NCBI GenBank assembly: GCA_964561535.1
Contig: CAZLPZ010000002.1
Span: 1 to 64,000, forward strand
Direction of reading: 5' to 3'
DNA length: 64,000 nucleotides
Source: CAZLPZ01 sp964561535
GTDB lineage: Bacteria; Pseudomonadota; Alphaproteobacteria; Micavibrionales; Micavibrionaceae
Below are positions 54,037-62,185 of this stretch, piece after piece. The notes beneath the pieces were generated by a model that was not told the origin of the DNA, did not search any database, and saw only the letters and a list, made by a program, of their open reading frames with translations. The translations under genes and the position numbers were made by a program. Within the stretch, counting starts at the first letter, position 1, and the number at the start of each line of letters is the position of its first letter.

Positions 54037-54073
54037 AAAAAAACAAAATCCCCGAAGTAACCCCCGGGGATTT
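54037..54073 (-). terminator. Intrinsic terminator of ctrA
   Basis: On the minus strand AAATCCCCG (54073-54065) and CGGGGATTT (54054-54046) form a 9-bp stem with a 10-nt loop, followed by TGTTTTTTT. It begins about 30 bp after the ctrA stop and is a strong rho-independent terminator. Confidence 0.88.
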
Positions 54074-54101
54074 AAACAATGTCAGCAGATCTTAAAAAGA
54101 C

Positions 54102-54806
54102 TTAAGCCGATTTGGCGATCTTGGCCTTGGTCACTTCCGGATCGCGCAGGACATACCCCCGGCCCCAAACGGTTTCGATATAATTCTCACCAGCCATTTG
54201 TTCAATTTTTTTCCGCAATTTGCAGATAAACACGTCAATAATTTTGACTTCGGGTTCGTCCATCCCGCCATACAGGTGGTTGAGAAACATTTCTTTGGTC
54301 AAGGTTGTCCCCTTACGCAAGGACAAAAGTTCAATAATACCGTATTCTTTGCCCGTTAAATGCAAGGGTTTGCCGTCCACATCCACTGTCCGAGAATCAA
54401 GGTTTACCACCAATTTCCCGGTGCCAATCGTACTTTGTGCATGACCTTGCGACCGGCGGACAATCGCCTGAATCCGGGCAACCAGCTCGCGTTTATCAAA
54501 CGGTTTGGTCAAATAATCATCAGCGCCAATTCCTAACCCTTTGATTTTGTTATCAAGTTCCGACAGACCCGACAGGATCAAAATCGGCGTGTTCACCTTG
54601 CCTGCGCGCAGGCGTTTCAATACTTCGTATCCGTCCATATCGGGCAGCATCAAATCTAAAATAATAATGTCATAATCATATAACTTGCCAATCTCCAACC
54701 CGTCTTCACCCTGATCGGTCATATCAACGATATAGCCTTCGGATTTAAGCATCAGCTCAATCCCCTTGGCCGCCGACGAATCGTCTTCGATCAATAAAAC
54801 CCGCAT
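54102..54806 (-). CDS. ctrA: Cell-cycle response regulator CtrA
   Basis: The 234-residue OmpR-type regulator has a receiver domain with the phosphorylated Asp51 in IIILDLMLPDMDGYE, acidic residues at 8-9, Thr/Ser and Lys in the usual places (ILSGLSELDN, YLTKPFD), and a winged-helix domain with TGKEYGIIELLSLRKGTTLTKEMFLNHLYGGMDEPEVKIIDVFICKLRKK. That C-terminal block is nearly invariant in CtrA orthologues and separates it from other OmpR-like proteins. CtrA controls replication, division and motility genes through TTAA-type sites. Near-consensus sites lie upstream, which would fit autoregulation. The protein ends KIAKSA, not the double alanine of the Caulobacter degradation tag. Confidence 0.96.
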   Translation of the reverse strand: MRVLLIEDDSSAAKGIELMLKSEGYIVDMTDQGEDGLEIGKLYDYDIIILDLMLPDMDGYEVLKRLRAGKVNTPILILSGLSELDNKIKGLGIGADDYLTKPFDKRELVARIQAIVRRSQGHAQSTIGTGKLVVNLDSRTVDVDGKPLHLTGKEYGIIELLSLRKGTTLTKEMFLNHLYGGMDEPEVKIIDVFICKLRKKIEQMAGENYIETVWGRGYVLRDPEVTKAKIAKSA

Positions 54807-54897
54807 GATATGACCTTTCTTAATTTAATATGAAAATTCTTGTGTTCAATTTTTTTTTACTGTATTATATTTTAATAATTTTTTTTAAAACGACTCT

Positions 54898-54927
54898 TTA
54901 ATCCTCTTTAATTTTAACAAAGATTAA
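54898..54927. promoter_or_regulatory. Cluster of TTAA half sites upstream of ctrA
   Basis: TTAA occurs at 54898, 54908, 54914 and 54924. Pairs 54898/54908 and 54914/54924 are both TTAA-N6-TTAA, one base shorter than the Caulobacter CtrA consensus TTAA-N7-TTAA. More TTAA lie at 54872 and 54885. AT-richness lowers the weight of the match. Confidence 0.4.
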
Positions 54928-54977
54928 CGAGGGTGTAAAGCAAAAGTCATTCGAAATATAATATAGGGAAAAAAGCC

Positions 54978-55520
54978 TTGCCTAGAGCCAATATCAATAA
55001 CATCACTAAAACTGATGAATCAGGACAACCTAAGACTAGATTACCATGGGAGTCCTCCTTATCTTCATATAAAATGACTTTCAGGAACAAAGATAATAAA
55101 GTTATTCCTTTTGGAGAGGGAATAGATAACATCCCATTTTTTTACGCTACAACTCTTCCTAAAGATGATAATTTTCCAGATTCTTTTAAACTGGCCTGTG
55201 CCTACACCATGCGAGACGCACTTTTTAAAACCGGAGAGAATAATCTTAAAGACTTGTTTTCTATTCGAATAGAGAAGGGAACAATTTTAAGTGACCAAAA
55301 TTCCGATGACCCACCTTTTATAGATCTAAATCCATCCAGAGTCCTGGCCTGGTTATGTCTTTATTCCTTACCTCATCAACTTGAAACATGCAAACAACTC
55401 TTAAAGAAAGCCTTTGGGCCAACTCCACCATGGCCCATAAATGGGGGGTGGGAATCTTATACCAAAAAAATGGGCACACGCGCGCGTCGAATAACCTCGA
55501 ACCAAGGGCTTGATCTTTGA
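54978..55520 (+). CDS. Hypothetical protein divergent from ctrA
   Basis: The frame codes for 180 residues from a TTG and reads MPRANINNITKTDESGQPKT at its start. It is polar and soluble, with no signal peptide or membrane segment; FKLACAYTMRDALFKTGENN and PSRVLAWLCLYSLPHQLETC look helical. I recognise no family. It is transcribed away from ctrA over a 171-bp gap and ends about 130 bp before tRNA-Glu. The non-ATG start leaves some doubt on its exact beginning. Confidence 0.55.
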   Translation: MPRANINNITKTDESGQPKTRLPWESSLSSYKMTFRNKDNKVIPFGEGIDNIPFFYATTLPKDDNFPDSFKLACAYTMRDALFKTGENNLKDLFSIRIEKGTILSDQNSDDPPFIDLNPSRVLAWLCLYSLPHQLETCKQLLKKAFGPTPPWPINGGWESYTKKMGTRARRITSNQGLDL

Positions 55521-55649
55521 TTTGATTTGATGTATCACTGCCGCCACTTGTGGCAATGGGAAGAAAGATAGGCGAAAGCTCGATTCGTCCATGACCTCCG
55601 CCACATAAGCGCCAAGACAAAAAACGATTCAAGAAACACTACAGCGTCC

Positions 55650-55725
55650 GACCCCTTCGTCTAGAGGCCTAGGACATATCCCTTTCACGGATACAACACG
55701 GGTTCGAATCCCGTAGGGGTCGCCA
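55650..55725 (+). tRNA. tRNA-Glu (TTC)
   Basis: The 76-nt gene has the acceptor stem GACCCCT/AGGGGTC, discriminator G, encoded CCA, the anticodon stem TATCC/GGATA around the loop CTTTCAC with anticodon TTC, and the T arm CGGGTTCGAATCCCG. This is a standard tRNA-Glu that reads GAA and GAG. Accessory genes begin about 200 bp past its 3' end. Confidence 0.97.
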
Positions 55726-55901
55726 ATTATTTCAAATTCCCATTTAATTTCAATGATTTAAATGTTTATTCTATACTCACCCCCCTATTCAACCCCCTAA
55801 ATTTATTTGGCTCACCGTGAACAGTCTGTGGCAAAATCATAGACTTTGACTGCCAACCATTATTATCTCCTTTTCCAAGAACTAACATTTCAAAAGGTCC
55901 A

Positions 55902-55940
55902 TTGACACTATATCAATCTGACGTCAATATATTGACGTCA
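55902..55940 (+). promoter_or_regulatory. Promoter with 22-bp perfect palindrome before the m5C methyltransferase gene
   Basis: A perfect -35 hexamer TTGACA lies at 55902-55907. From 55919 to 55940 runs a 22-bp perfect palindrome made of TGACGTCA, ATATAT and TGACGTCA; it covers the expected -10 region (weak candidates CAATAT at 55925 or TATATT at 55928). Each arm includes GACGTC. The methyltransferase ATG follows 18 bp later. It could be an operator for a repressor, or a pair of the system's own target sites. Confidence 0.7.
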
Positions 55941-55958
55941 CCTATCGGGAGATTCTCT

Positions 55959-56876
55959 ATGAAAGTTCTTGATCTTTTTTGCGGCTGCGGAGGCTTATCT
56001 TTAGGATTTCAAAAGGCAGGCTATGAAATCGTGGGGGCATTCGATTCCTGGAAACCTGCAATCGAGACTTATAACGCGAATATGGACCATGAAGCCGTCT
56101 TTTATGATCTTTCGGATGTCCAGGGCTTCCTAAAGCTGGTAAAGAAAAAAGGCTTTGATATGATTATCGGCGGCCCGCCGTGTCAAGATTTCTCTTCAGC
56201 TGGCCATCGCCAGGAAAAAGAACGCGCCAATTTAACGTGTTCTTACGCGCAGATCATAGTGGCCGCGAAACCCCGATTGTTCCTGATGGAAAACGTGGCA
56301 AGATCAAGAACAAGCAAAGCATACAAGGAGGCTAAGCGAATTTTCTCAGAGGCTGGCTATGGTCTCACTGAAATAGTTCTTGATGCTAGCTACTGTAACG
56401 TTCCCCAAATCAGAAAACGCTTTTTCTGTATTGGCATACTTGGGGAGCCAGACGGATTTATGAGTGAAGTTATCCAAAATTCATTAAGTAAGAGACCTAT
56501 GACCGTTCGAGATTATCTCGGAAAAGAGATCAACGTAGACCACTATTATCGCCACCCGCGCAACTACAGCCGCCGCGCGGTGTTTTCGGTTGACGAGCCT
56601 TCCGCCACTATCCGTGGAGTCAGCCGTCCGATTCCAGACGGTTACAAAGGTCACCATCGCGACAGCACCGAGATAGGCAAGCACTTGCGCCCCCTCACCA
56701 CGCTTGAGCGCTCACGCATTCAGACATTCCCCAAAACCTTCAAATGGGTTGGATCGAAAACTGACGTTGAACAAATGATAGGCAACGCGGTTCCTGTTAA
56801 TTTGGCGAAGTTTGTGGCGGAATGCCTTAACGAATACATGGGCAGGAAATCCAAACAGACGAAAAAGGCGGCGTAA
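55959..56876 (+). CDS. Type II DNA (cytosine-5)-methyltransferase
   Basis: The 305-residue enzyme has the ordered m5C motifs: I (VLDLFCGCGGLSLGF), IV with the catalytic Cys75 (GGPPCQDFSSAG), VI (LMENVARS), VIII (QIRKRFFCIG), IX (LTTLERSRIQTFP) and X (GNAVPVNLAKFV). The target-recognition region between VIII and IX is short. It methylates cytosine at C5, protecting DNA from the endonuclease encoded at 57144. I start at the ATG at 55959, after CGGGAG. The small gene at 56878 follows after one base. No N-terminal helix-turn-helix for self-repression is present. Confidence 0.95.
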   Translation: MKVLDLFCGCGGLSLGFQKAGYEIVGAFDSWKPAIETYNANMDHEAVFYDLSDVQGFLKLVKKKGFDMIIGGPPCQDFSSAGHRQEKERANLTCSYAQIIVAAKPRLFLMENVARSRTSKAYKEAKRIFSEAGYGLTEIVLDASYCNVPQIRKRFFCIGILGEPDGFMSEVIQNSLSKRPMTVRDYLGKEINVDHYYRHPRNYSRRAVFSVDEPSATIRGVSRPIPDGYKGHHRDSTEIGKHLRPLTTLERSRIQTFPKTFKWVGSKTDVEQMIGNAVPVNLAKFVAECLNEYMGRKSKQTKKAA

Positions 56877-56877
56877 T

Positions 56878-57135
56878 ATGGTGACGCAAGACGAGAAGGA
56901 GCGCTTTCGCGCTTGGCTTGGACGCAATACGGACATGAGCGAAAAAGCTATGGGCGATGTGGTAAGCCGGCTTACCCGCATCGAGAAAATCACACCGATT
57001 CATATCAATGGCGCGGCAGATGATTTTCTTTTCAAGCTAGGGAAGAAGTCGGAATTTTCGAGTTTGGGGCAAGCTGTAAAATCGCAGCTTAAACGAGCCT
57101 ATAAACTTTATTACCAATTCAGGGGAAGCAAATAG
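56878..57135 (+). CDS. Small protein between methyltransferase and endonuclease genes
   Basis: The 85-residue basic protein starts MVTQDEKERFRAWLGRNTDM and ends YKLYYQFRGSK. It appears fully helical, and MSEKAMGDVVSRLTRIEKI resembles the helical core-binding regions of recombinase-type proteins. Its ATG lies one base after the methyltransferase stop, so both are surely co-translated. It is not a recognisable controller (C) protein and lacks a clear HTH. It might be a subunit or regulator of the restriction system. Function unknown. Confidence 0.7.
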   Translation: MVTQDEKERFRAWLGRNTDMSEKAMGDVVSRLTRIEKITPIHINGAADDFLFKLGKKSEFSSLGQAVKSQLKRAYKLYYQFRGSK

Positions 57136-57143
57136 CCCCTGCC

Positions 57144-58214
57144 CTATTCTTCGGCCTTATAGGCAAAATATATCGTCTGATCGAGCCGGCGCTCTGGCGA
57201 CAGATGTTCTTCGCCGCCATGCAGAATGATATTTCTCACGATTTCCTTACCTAGGATCGGCGCGCCCATTCGCGGATGATTCATATAGCGTTGTGTTATC
57301 GCACCGTTGATCGAAAATTCTTTATCCGACTGGTGGCCGTATGTCATATCGGCGAAAATGTTGTCTATGTGAGCCACGCCCGCGCGACCGTATTCATAAA
57401 GATACCGCGTCAAGCGCAGAACGGTGCGGGCAAATCTGGTTATTTCGCCCGGCGACTTCATAACAAGATCGAGGACGACCCGAAGGAGCGCGTAATCGCT
57501 CCAAACAAAAATATCGAAAGCGTTATCATCCAACAGAGGCTTTTTACCCTTAGTCCGCCAGATAGGTTGCAGAATGAGGGGCTGTTGCTGGGCGTGGAAT
57601 TTCCTATGCAGTTCGTTGAGCGCGGCAACTGCCTTCGGCAGCACTTCCCGCGCTTCCGCAAGATTGCCCCATTGACGAACATCTTTGCCGACCGGATGGA
57701 AAATAGCTTTCACATCTACCTGCGATAGGTTTGAGGCCATGCTCATAGCGCAATACATGATCGATGCCGGCCGAATGACCATTTCAGGAAACCAGGCATC
57801 GGGCGGATTCTCGCATGTCGTGTTATCAGGAATAACCGTCAGCTTGACTTCAAGAGGCCGCACTGCCCGGCCGGCAACGATTTTATCGCCGGATTCCTTC
57901 GCTTCACGCACAACCAGATCAACTCTTTCAATTGGATGGTCAATCAGCCTATCAAATGGCTCATAGTGTGCTTCAAAATCAAAAAACAGTTTATCATTCG
58001 GCAGTTCCGTATTGAAAAGTGTATCAATCGCAATTACCGTGCATTGCGTTTTCAGATCATCCGTCAAATTGACGTAGACCGCCCCTAACTTGTGATCCCG
58101 CATGTAGCACGCAAGAGCCGCCGGAAATGTGCTGTTGAATTGATTTTTTCCCCACAAGTTTTTCCCTTGTCGATTGGTATGTGTCAATCCATACAGCGAT
58201 CCGTGATTTGTCAT
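57144..58214 (-). CDS. Type II restriction endonuclease, HindVP-like
   Basis: The 356-residue protein begins SLYGLTHTNRQGKNLWGKNQ followed by FNSTFPAALACYMRDHKL, which I recognise as the N-terminus of the HindVP endonuclease family (recognition sequence GRCGYC). The segment LFFDFEAHYEPFDRLI and EVKLTVIPD could supply PD-(D/E)XK catalytic residues (E-V-K). It is convergent with the methyltransferase and the small gene, 8 bp from the latter, so the two enzymes have separate promoters. The family call rests on memory of the N-terminal block and on the adjacent m5C methyltransferase. Confidence 0.72.
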   Translation of the reverse strand: MTNHGSLYGLTHTNRQGKNLWGKNQFNSTFPAALACYMRDHKLGAVYVNLTDDLKTQCTVIAIDTLFNTELPNDKLFFDFEAHYEPFDRLIDHPIERVDLVVREAKESGDKIVAGRAVRPLEVKLTVIPDNTTCENPPDAWFPEMVIRPASIMYCAMSMASNLSQVDVKAIFHPVGKDVRQWGNLAEAREVLPKAVAALNELHRKFHAQQQPLILQPIWRTKGKKPLLDDNAFDIFVWSDYALLRVVLDLVMKSPGEITRFARTVLRLTRYLYEYGRAGVAHIDNIFADMTYGHQSDKEFSINGAITQRYMNHPRMGAPILGKEIVRNIILHGGEEHLSPERRLDQTIYFAYKAEE

Positions 58215-58385
58215 ACTTTAAAATTCCTTACGGGCATACTGTATTTTACACCACATTACAAACAATATTCATATATGTGTCTATTATAAAGTAGATCCAT
58301 AAACATATCCATATTGAAATTGAGCGGTAAAGAATATATCCAAACCGCTCAACAGCTTTCACTGCGCCCTGTGCGCCCTCCCGCC

Positions 58386-60224
58386 CTAATTAGGTTTATG
58401 TTTTTGGGCAAATTTAGGCTGGGTATCTTTATACCCCTTTGCACTGGGCGTTTTCACAGGGCTATCCTTCGTATCCGCCCCCGGAACCAGAAGGGCGGAG
58501 GGCGCAGGGGGCGCAGATTCAAGCCCCTGGGGGACCCTGTATAACTTAATAAGCCGCTTATGGTCCTTGCCGTTACGCCGATCGAATTGAATCCCTACCC
58601 GGCGCAACGCGGGGGCTATACGGGTCAGGCGTTCTGATAATGCTTTATTTGTTTTTGGCCACTGATATTTATCACGGCGAACTTGTTCATCGACAATTTT
58701 GGAAAGCTCTTCTTGCAAATCGCCCGCAGTACCTTCCCATTCCGTCCGTTGGTCATTTAAAAAGTCACATAAGGCGGTGGCCAGAGGAGATCCAGAGATT
58801 ACATCATCATTTGCATCTGCACGATTTGCATCAAACGCCTGCATAAACCGCCCCTTCTCCCAAAATGCGGTCTCACATGCAGTGGCCCATATTGCAAAAT
58901 CGGCCATGCGTGGTTGGCGATCCAAATGAACATCAGGCAGCCGTTTAAGACCGTGCGAAAGCATATTAATAACGGCACCGAATATGTACGGGCAAGCATC
59001 ATTAAACTGCATCTGCAGTCGTTTTGCAGTCTGCCGTTTGTCTTCCGGGATGGGTTCTAAACGGAGAATAATTGAGCGATCTACCAAGTCACCCCGCGTA
59101 CCTACGCTCTCAATACCGTTCATAAGAATGGGGCGCATTGCATCAAACAATATCTCCTCATCATCGGTATGAAGTGTACGGGTTGCAAAGCCGCCCCCTG
59201 TTGAAAGGCGGCATAGCGCATCAGAGGTCCAATCCGATAAGTACGACAGATTATCAAATGCCAGAATGAATGAATTATTTGCAGCAATAAATAGATCGCG
59301 CACATCTCGCGGAAGCGTGCGTAATGCAGCGGTATTAGGGTCCACAAGTTGACGCAAGAAAGACATGAGCGTACTTTTTGCTGTACCTTGTTCGCCAGAA
59401 ATCACAAGGATAGGGTATGGACCATGTCCACTCAGAACCATGAGTAGCCAGGAAACAATAAGCACAAATCCATCTTCATCTTTGACGTTTAAGAAAGATT
59501 TTAACTGATCTATTGTTCCCCCTGATTCAGGTCTAGGGAGAGGTTTCATTCCCCTTCGGCGGCGGAACCGTACGGGTGGGCTATCAATTACGGCATAACC
59601 TTCTGTAGTGACTTCAACGGCCTGCCACGCATCATTGCACAGATCTATATATATTTTACCATCATATTGTGCCGCACGCAAAAAGACTTGCAGCTCCGGC
59701 CCTTCGTTGATTGCGCGGGCTTCAATAGCATTAAGGGCTGTATATATTGAATCTGGTGTTGGTGCATATTTCAGCTTTTTATAGCACTCATGACTAACCC
59801 ATCTTTTAAATCCATCACTTTTTACTGCCCAGGTTTCACGATGGCCATTATCTGATATAATATCGGCGTATACCGTATTATCGTCGGTGTGAAAATAAAA
59901 AGCCTCACCAATGAGATCAACGATGATGTCAGCCGCCTTTTTCTTGTCTTCGCCACTTTCAGCTTTGATCAATTTTTCTTGCTGTTTGACTGCATCATCA
60001 AAACGCCCCAATATAATCCCGAGAGACCGCAGGTTCTCACGTATACTTTCAAACCTATCTCGACTTGAGGCTTTTAAATTTGCTAGGAACATAAGGTTTT
60101 CAGGCATAAAAGGACTTGTTTTATCAGTCTCTGTTTGAGTGATAATATTATTGATCCATTCATCGTTTAAGAAAGTAGACGACAGTTCATCTACGGTATT
60201 TGTATTAATGGTGTCATCAGTCAT
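58386..60224 (-). CDS. Phage/satellite-type replicative ATPase (helicase-like)
   Basis: The 612-residue protein has a P-loop, G277-EQGTAKST285, followed by ILAFDNLSYL with Asp324 as a Walker-B-like acid, and TRGDLVDRSIILRLEPI as a possible sensor/arginine region. This pattern is found in AAA+-type ATPases that accompany primases of phages and integrative elements. The N-terminal 230 residues are partly helical and the C-terminal 150 partly basic. It probably unwinds or loads the element's origin together with the prim-pol encoded 2 bp upstream. Confidence 0.8.
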   Translation of the reverse strand: MTDDTINTNTVDELSSTFLNDEWINNIITQTETDKTSPFMPENLMFLANLKASSRDRFESIRENLRSLGIILGRFDDAVKQQEKLIKAESGEDKKKAADIIVDLIGEAFYFHTDDNTVYADIISDNGHRETWAVKSDGFKRWVSHECYKKLKYAPTPDSIYTALNAIEARAINEGPELQVFLRAAQYDGKIYIDLCNDAWQAVEVTTEGYAVIDSPPVRFRRRRGMKPLPRPESGGTIDQLKSFLNVKDEDGFVLIVSWLLMVLSGHGPYPILVISGEQGTAKSTLMSFLRQLVDPNTAALRTLPRDVRDLFIAANNSFILAFDNLSYLSDWTSDALCRLSTGGGFATRTLHTDDEEILFDAMRPILMNGIESVGTRGDLVDRSIILRLEPIPEDKRQTAKRLQMQFNDACPYIFGAVINMLSHGLKRLPDVHLDRQPRMADFAIWATACETAFWEKGRFMQAFDANRADANDDVISGSPLATALCDFLNDQRTEWEGTAGDLQEELSKIVDEQVRRDKYQWPKTNKALSERLTRIAPALRRVGIQFDRRNGKDHKRLIKLYRVPQGLESAPPAPSALLVPGADTKDSPVKTPSAKGYKDTQPKFAQKHKPN

Positions 60225-60226
60225 GG

Positions 60227-61090
60227 TTATTTCCCTCCGTTCATACGTTTTTTAAAATTAATTTGTTCAATACTCTTGACGGTTCGTATGACTTCACGTT
60301 CGTCAAGCGGCGGCTTGCAGTACTTATCATTGAAAGCAAGCATGAGATCGAGGCAAATACCGGGATCAACCATTTTTGCAATCAAGTGACCTGAAATTCG
60401 CGTAATGGTGGTATTCCGCTGCCCTTCTGGCACCTTCTCGCGGACCATATCTTTAATTGGCCGTTTCTCGGTCGTGGTACTGCTACTACCGCCTTTCTTC
60501 ATGAGCGCAAGAAGCCAAGGGGGTAGGGGCGCAAGGGGCGTATCTAGTGATAAATCTTCTGGTAGTTCGTAATAACCGCCGGATTTATGTCGGGATGGCG
60601 GAGCAACAATGTACCCACCATCTCCACGTACATCTATTCCGGGTCCAATTGCCCCTGCACTATTGGGTATATTTCCGCCTGGATGCTTGAACAAAATATG
60701 TTCACCACCTCCACCCGTTTTCCAACGTAGGGTGGGAGGAAGTTTCTCATGCTTTTGCTCAAGGTCATTAAGAGAAAGATCGCCGCCGTGACGAGGATCA
60801 ATATCAATGGCAACAAATCCACTTATTTTTCCAGTTGCAATACCGATATTTTTTTGTCCAATACCAGAAAACCATTTTTTTATAGTAGTGGGATCAGATA
60901 ATGCATCTTTTAGGCCTTGTGGCGCCAAGGATCCGATGGGATGTTTCGCGGAGGATTTACAATCAGATTTTCCACATGAACAAACCACTACGCCATTTTT
61001 TTGAACCGCGGCGTATAAGGGCAAGACAGAAAACCCCATCCCAATATAATCAAGGGCATATTGTCGTGTGTTTTTGATGGGGGCCTTCAT
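60227..61090 (-). CDS. Primase-polymerase (bifunctional DNA primase/polymerase N-terminal domain) with PriCT
   Basis: The 287-residue protein has the prim-pol N-terminal domain: YALDYIGMGFSVLPLY, a cysteine cluster (C37, C39, C44), the metal-binding D96-I-D98 in FVAIDIDPRHGG and GGGGEHILFKHPG. A C-terminal PriCT-1-like segment is visible at ICLDLMLAFNDKYCKPPLDEREVIRTVKSI. It makes primers for replication of the mobile element. It overlaps the AlpA-like gene by 4 bp and precedes the ATPase by 2 bp, a compact replication operon. Confidence 0.88.
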   Translation of the reverse strand: MKAPIKNTRQYALDYIGMGFSVLPLYAAVQKNGVVVCSCGKSDCKSSAKHPIGSLAPQGLKDALSDPTTIKKWFSGIGQKNIGIATGKISGFVAIDIDPRHGGDLSLNDLEQKHEKLPPTLRWKTGGGGEHILFKHPGGNIPNSAGAIGPGIDVRGDGGYIVAPPSRHKSGGYYELPEDLSLDTPLAPLPPWLLALMKKGGSSSTTTEKRPIKDMVREKVPEGQRNTTITRISGHLIAKMVDPGICLDLMLAFNDKYCKPPLDEREVIRTVKSIEQINFKKRMNGGK

Positions 61091-61278
61091 ACTGCACCCC
61101 CATGATTATTTTGACGTAATTTTTTAACCCACGCATCCGCATCTTCCTTGGCAACAAGAGTCCGCCTGCCGCGTTTTATAATGGGCAGGTTTCCTTTTTT
61201 GATTTCTGCGTAAAAACTTGTTCGTGAGATTGTATATTGTCGTAAAAAATCTTTTACGGTAATTAATATCTTTTCCAT
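61087..61278 (-). CDS. AlpA/excisionase-like DNA-binding protein
   Basis: The 63-residue protein MEKILITVKDFLRQYTISRT ... KGNLPIIKRGRRTLVAKEDADAWVKKL is a winged helix-turn-helix of the AlpA/MerR-like excisionase type. Such proteins in P4-like satellites activate the integrase gene or act as excisionase. It overlaps the prim-pol gene by 4 bp and is the first gene of the replication operon. A palindromic site lies about 90 bp upstream. Confidence 0.88.
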   Translation of the reverse strand: MEKILITVKDFLRQYTISRTSFYAEIKKGNLPIIKRGRRTLVAKEDADAWVKKLRQNNHGGAV

Positions 61279-61360
61279 CTTTTAAACCTCATGTTCGATT
61301 GACCAAAACATCCTCTCGGATGCGTAGCCGCAAATATGAGATTTTAAAAAAGGTTTTACA

Positions 61361-61391
61361 CAGGGGAAATAAAGGCAGGGGAAATTTCCCC
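61361..61391. promoter_or_regulatory. Palindromic operator upstream of the alpA-like gene
   Basis: GGGGAAATTTCCCC (61378-61391) is a 14-bp perfect palindrome. A direct copy of its left half, CAGGGGAAAT, lies 15 bp away at 61361. A TTGTCA on the minus strand (61399-61394) beside it could be a -35 element. Place and symmetry fit an operator for the replication operon. Confidence 0.55.
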
Positions 61392-61399
61392 TTGACAAA

Positions 61400-62113
61400 T
61401 TAATTTGATAGCAGTCGCCAAATGCTCACAGCATATAAATACTCATCTTTTCCGCGTTTTCCTGCCTCATGATCATCTAGAACGTGAAAAATAATTTTCC
61501 CAATATCAGAAAACGATGCGTCACAAGACCTCGCATCAATTGTACGTAATTGATTAATGTTCGGCGTTATTTGATTTATAATAATTTCCGGTATTTCAGA
61601 CCCTTTGCCACGTTTAGGTAATTTATACCCGCTGTTCTTTAATTGTGACTCGATAGAAGATCGGTAACCCTCTTGCAATTTAACCAAAGTAGATTTTACA
61701 TGATTAATTTGTTCCAAAATTGGTCTTGTAATATCAAACACAAAAACAGCGCATTCCTTGTCATTTAATATACGCCGAATAGATGTCGTAAAAAATTCTC
61801 TATCTAATTCCTGTGCTTCCTTTTTTGGGAAATGGTGAGAGATAGTGCAAACAACATCATGTAGTTGATAGCCTGTTTGGCGAACAAATTTAATATGATC
61901 TCCTAATTGTTTACTTGGTATTTGGGGATCAATAAAATTTTCTAAACCAAACCTATATGCGTTTGCAGAAGCAATATCAAGATCAAGGCTTCTTGTCTTC
62001 CATGCACGCTGATATTCTGGGGCTCTTCGTAAAAACTCCCATCGCCATTGATCGTCGTTATATCCTTGGGTCAGCTCTTTATATGCATTGCGATCTGTCC
62101 AGTCTAATTCCAT
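61400..62113 (-). CDS. Regulator-like protein with DUF6499-type N-terminus
   Basis: From the ATG at 62113 the protein has 237 residues and begins MELDWTDRNAYKELTQGYND, then QWRWEFLRRAPEYQRAW. The W-x-D-xxxY ... WEFLRRxPEYxxxW pattern is typical of regulator-like proteins found in conjugative and phage islands (DUF6499). The rest has no feature I recognise. Two codons of ATG/TTG type lie further upstream. It precedes the palindromic site at 61361 and is divergent from the ncRNA. A regulatory role is inferred only. Confidence 0.65.
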   Translation of the reverse strand: MELDWTDRNAYKELTQGYNDDQWRWEFLRRAPEYQRAWKTRSLDLDIASANAYRFGLENFIDPQIPSKQLGDHIKFVRQTGYQLHDVVCTISHHFPKKEAQELDREFFTTSIRRILNDKECAVFVFDITRPILEQINHVKSTLVKLQEGYRSSIESQLKNSGYKLPKRGKGSEIPEIIINQITPNINQLRTIDARSCDASFSDIGKIIFHVLDDHEAGKRGKDEYLYAVSIWRLLSN

Positions 62114-62185
62114 ATCAAATTCCTTGTGCTTTAACAAAAATCATAATATGCTTCCCTTGGATTGTGTAGGTGTCCTGTGCAATCT

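Noticed and set aside
55650..55725. tRNA-Glu 3' end as attachment site of the accessory element
   Set aside because: No second copy of the tRNA 3' end was found up to 64000, and the integrase gene lies at the far side. The true site may be right of the window.
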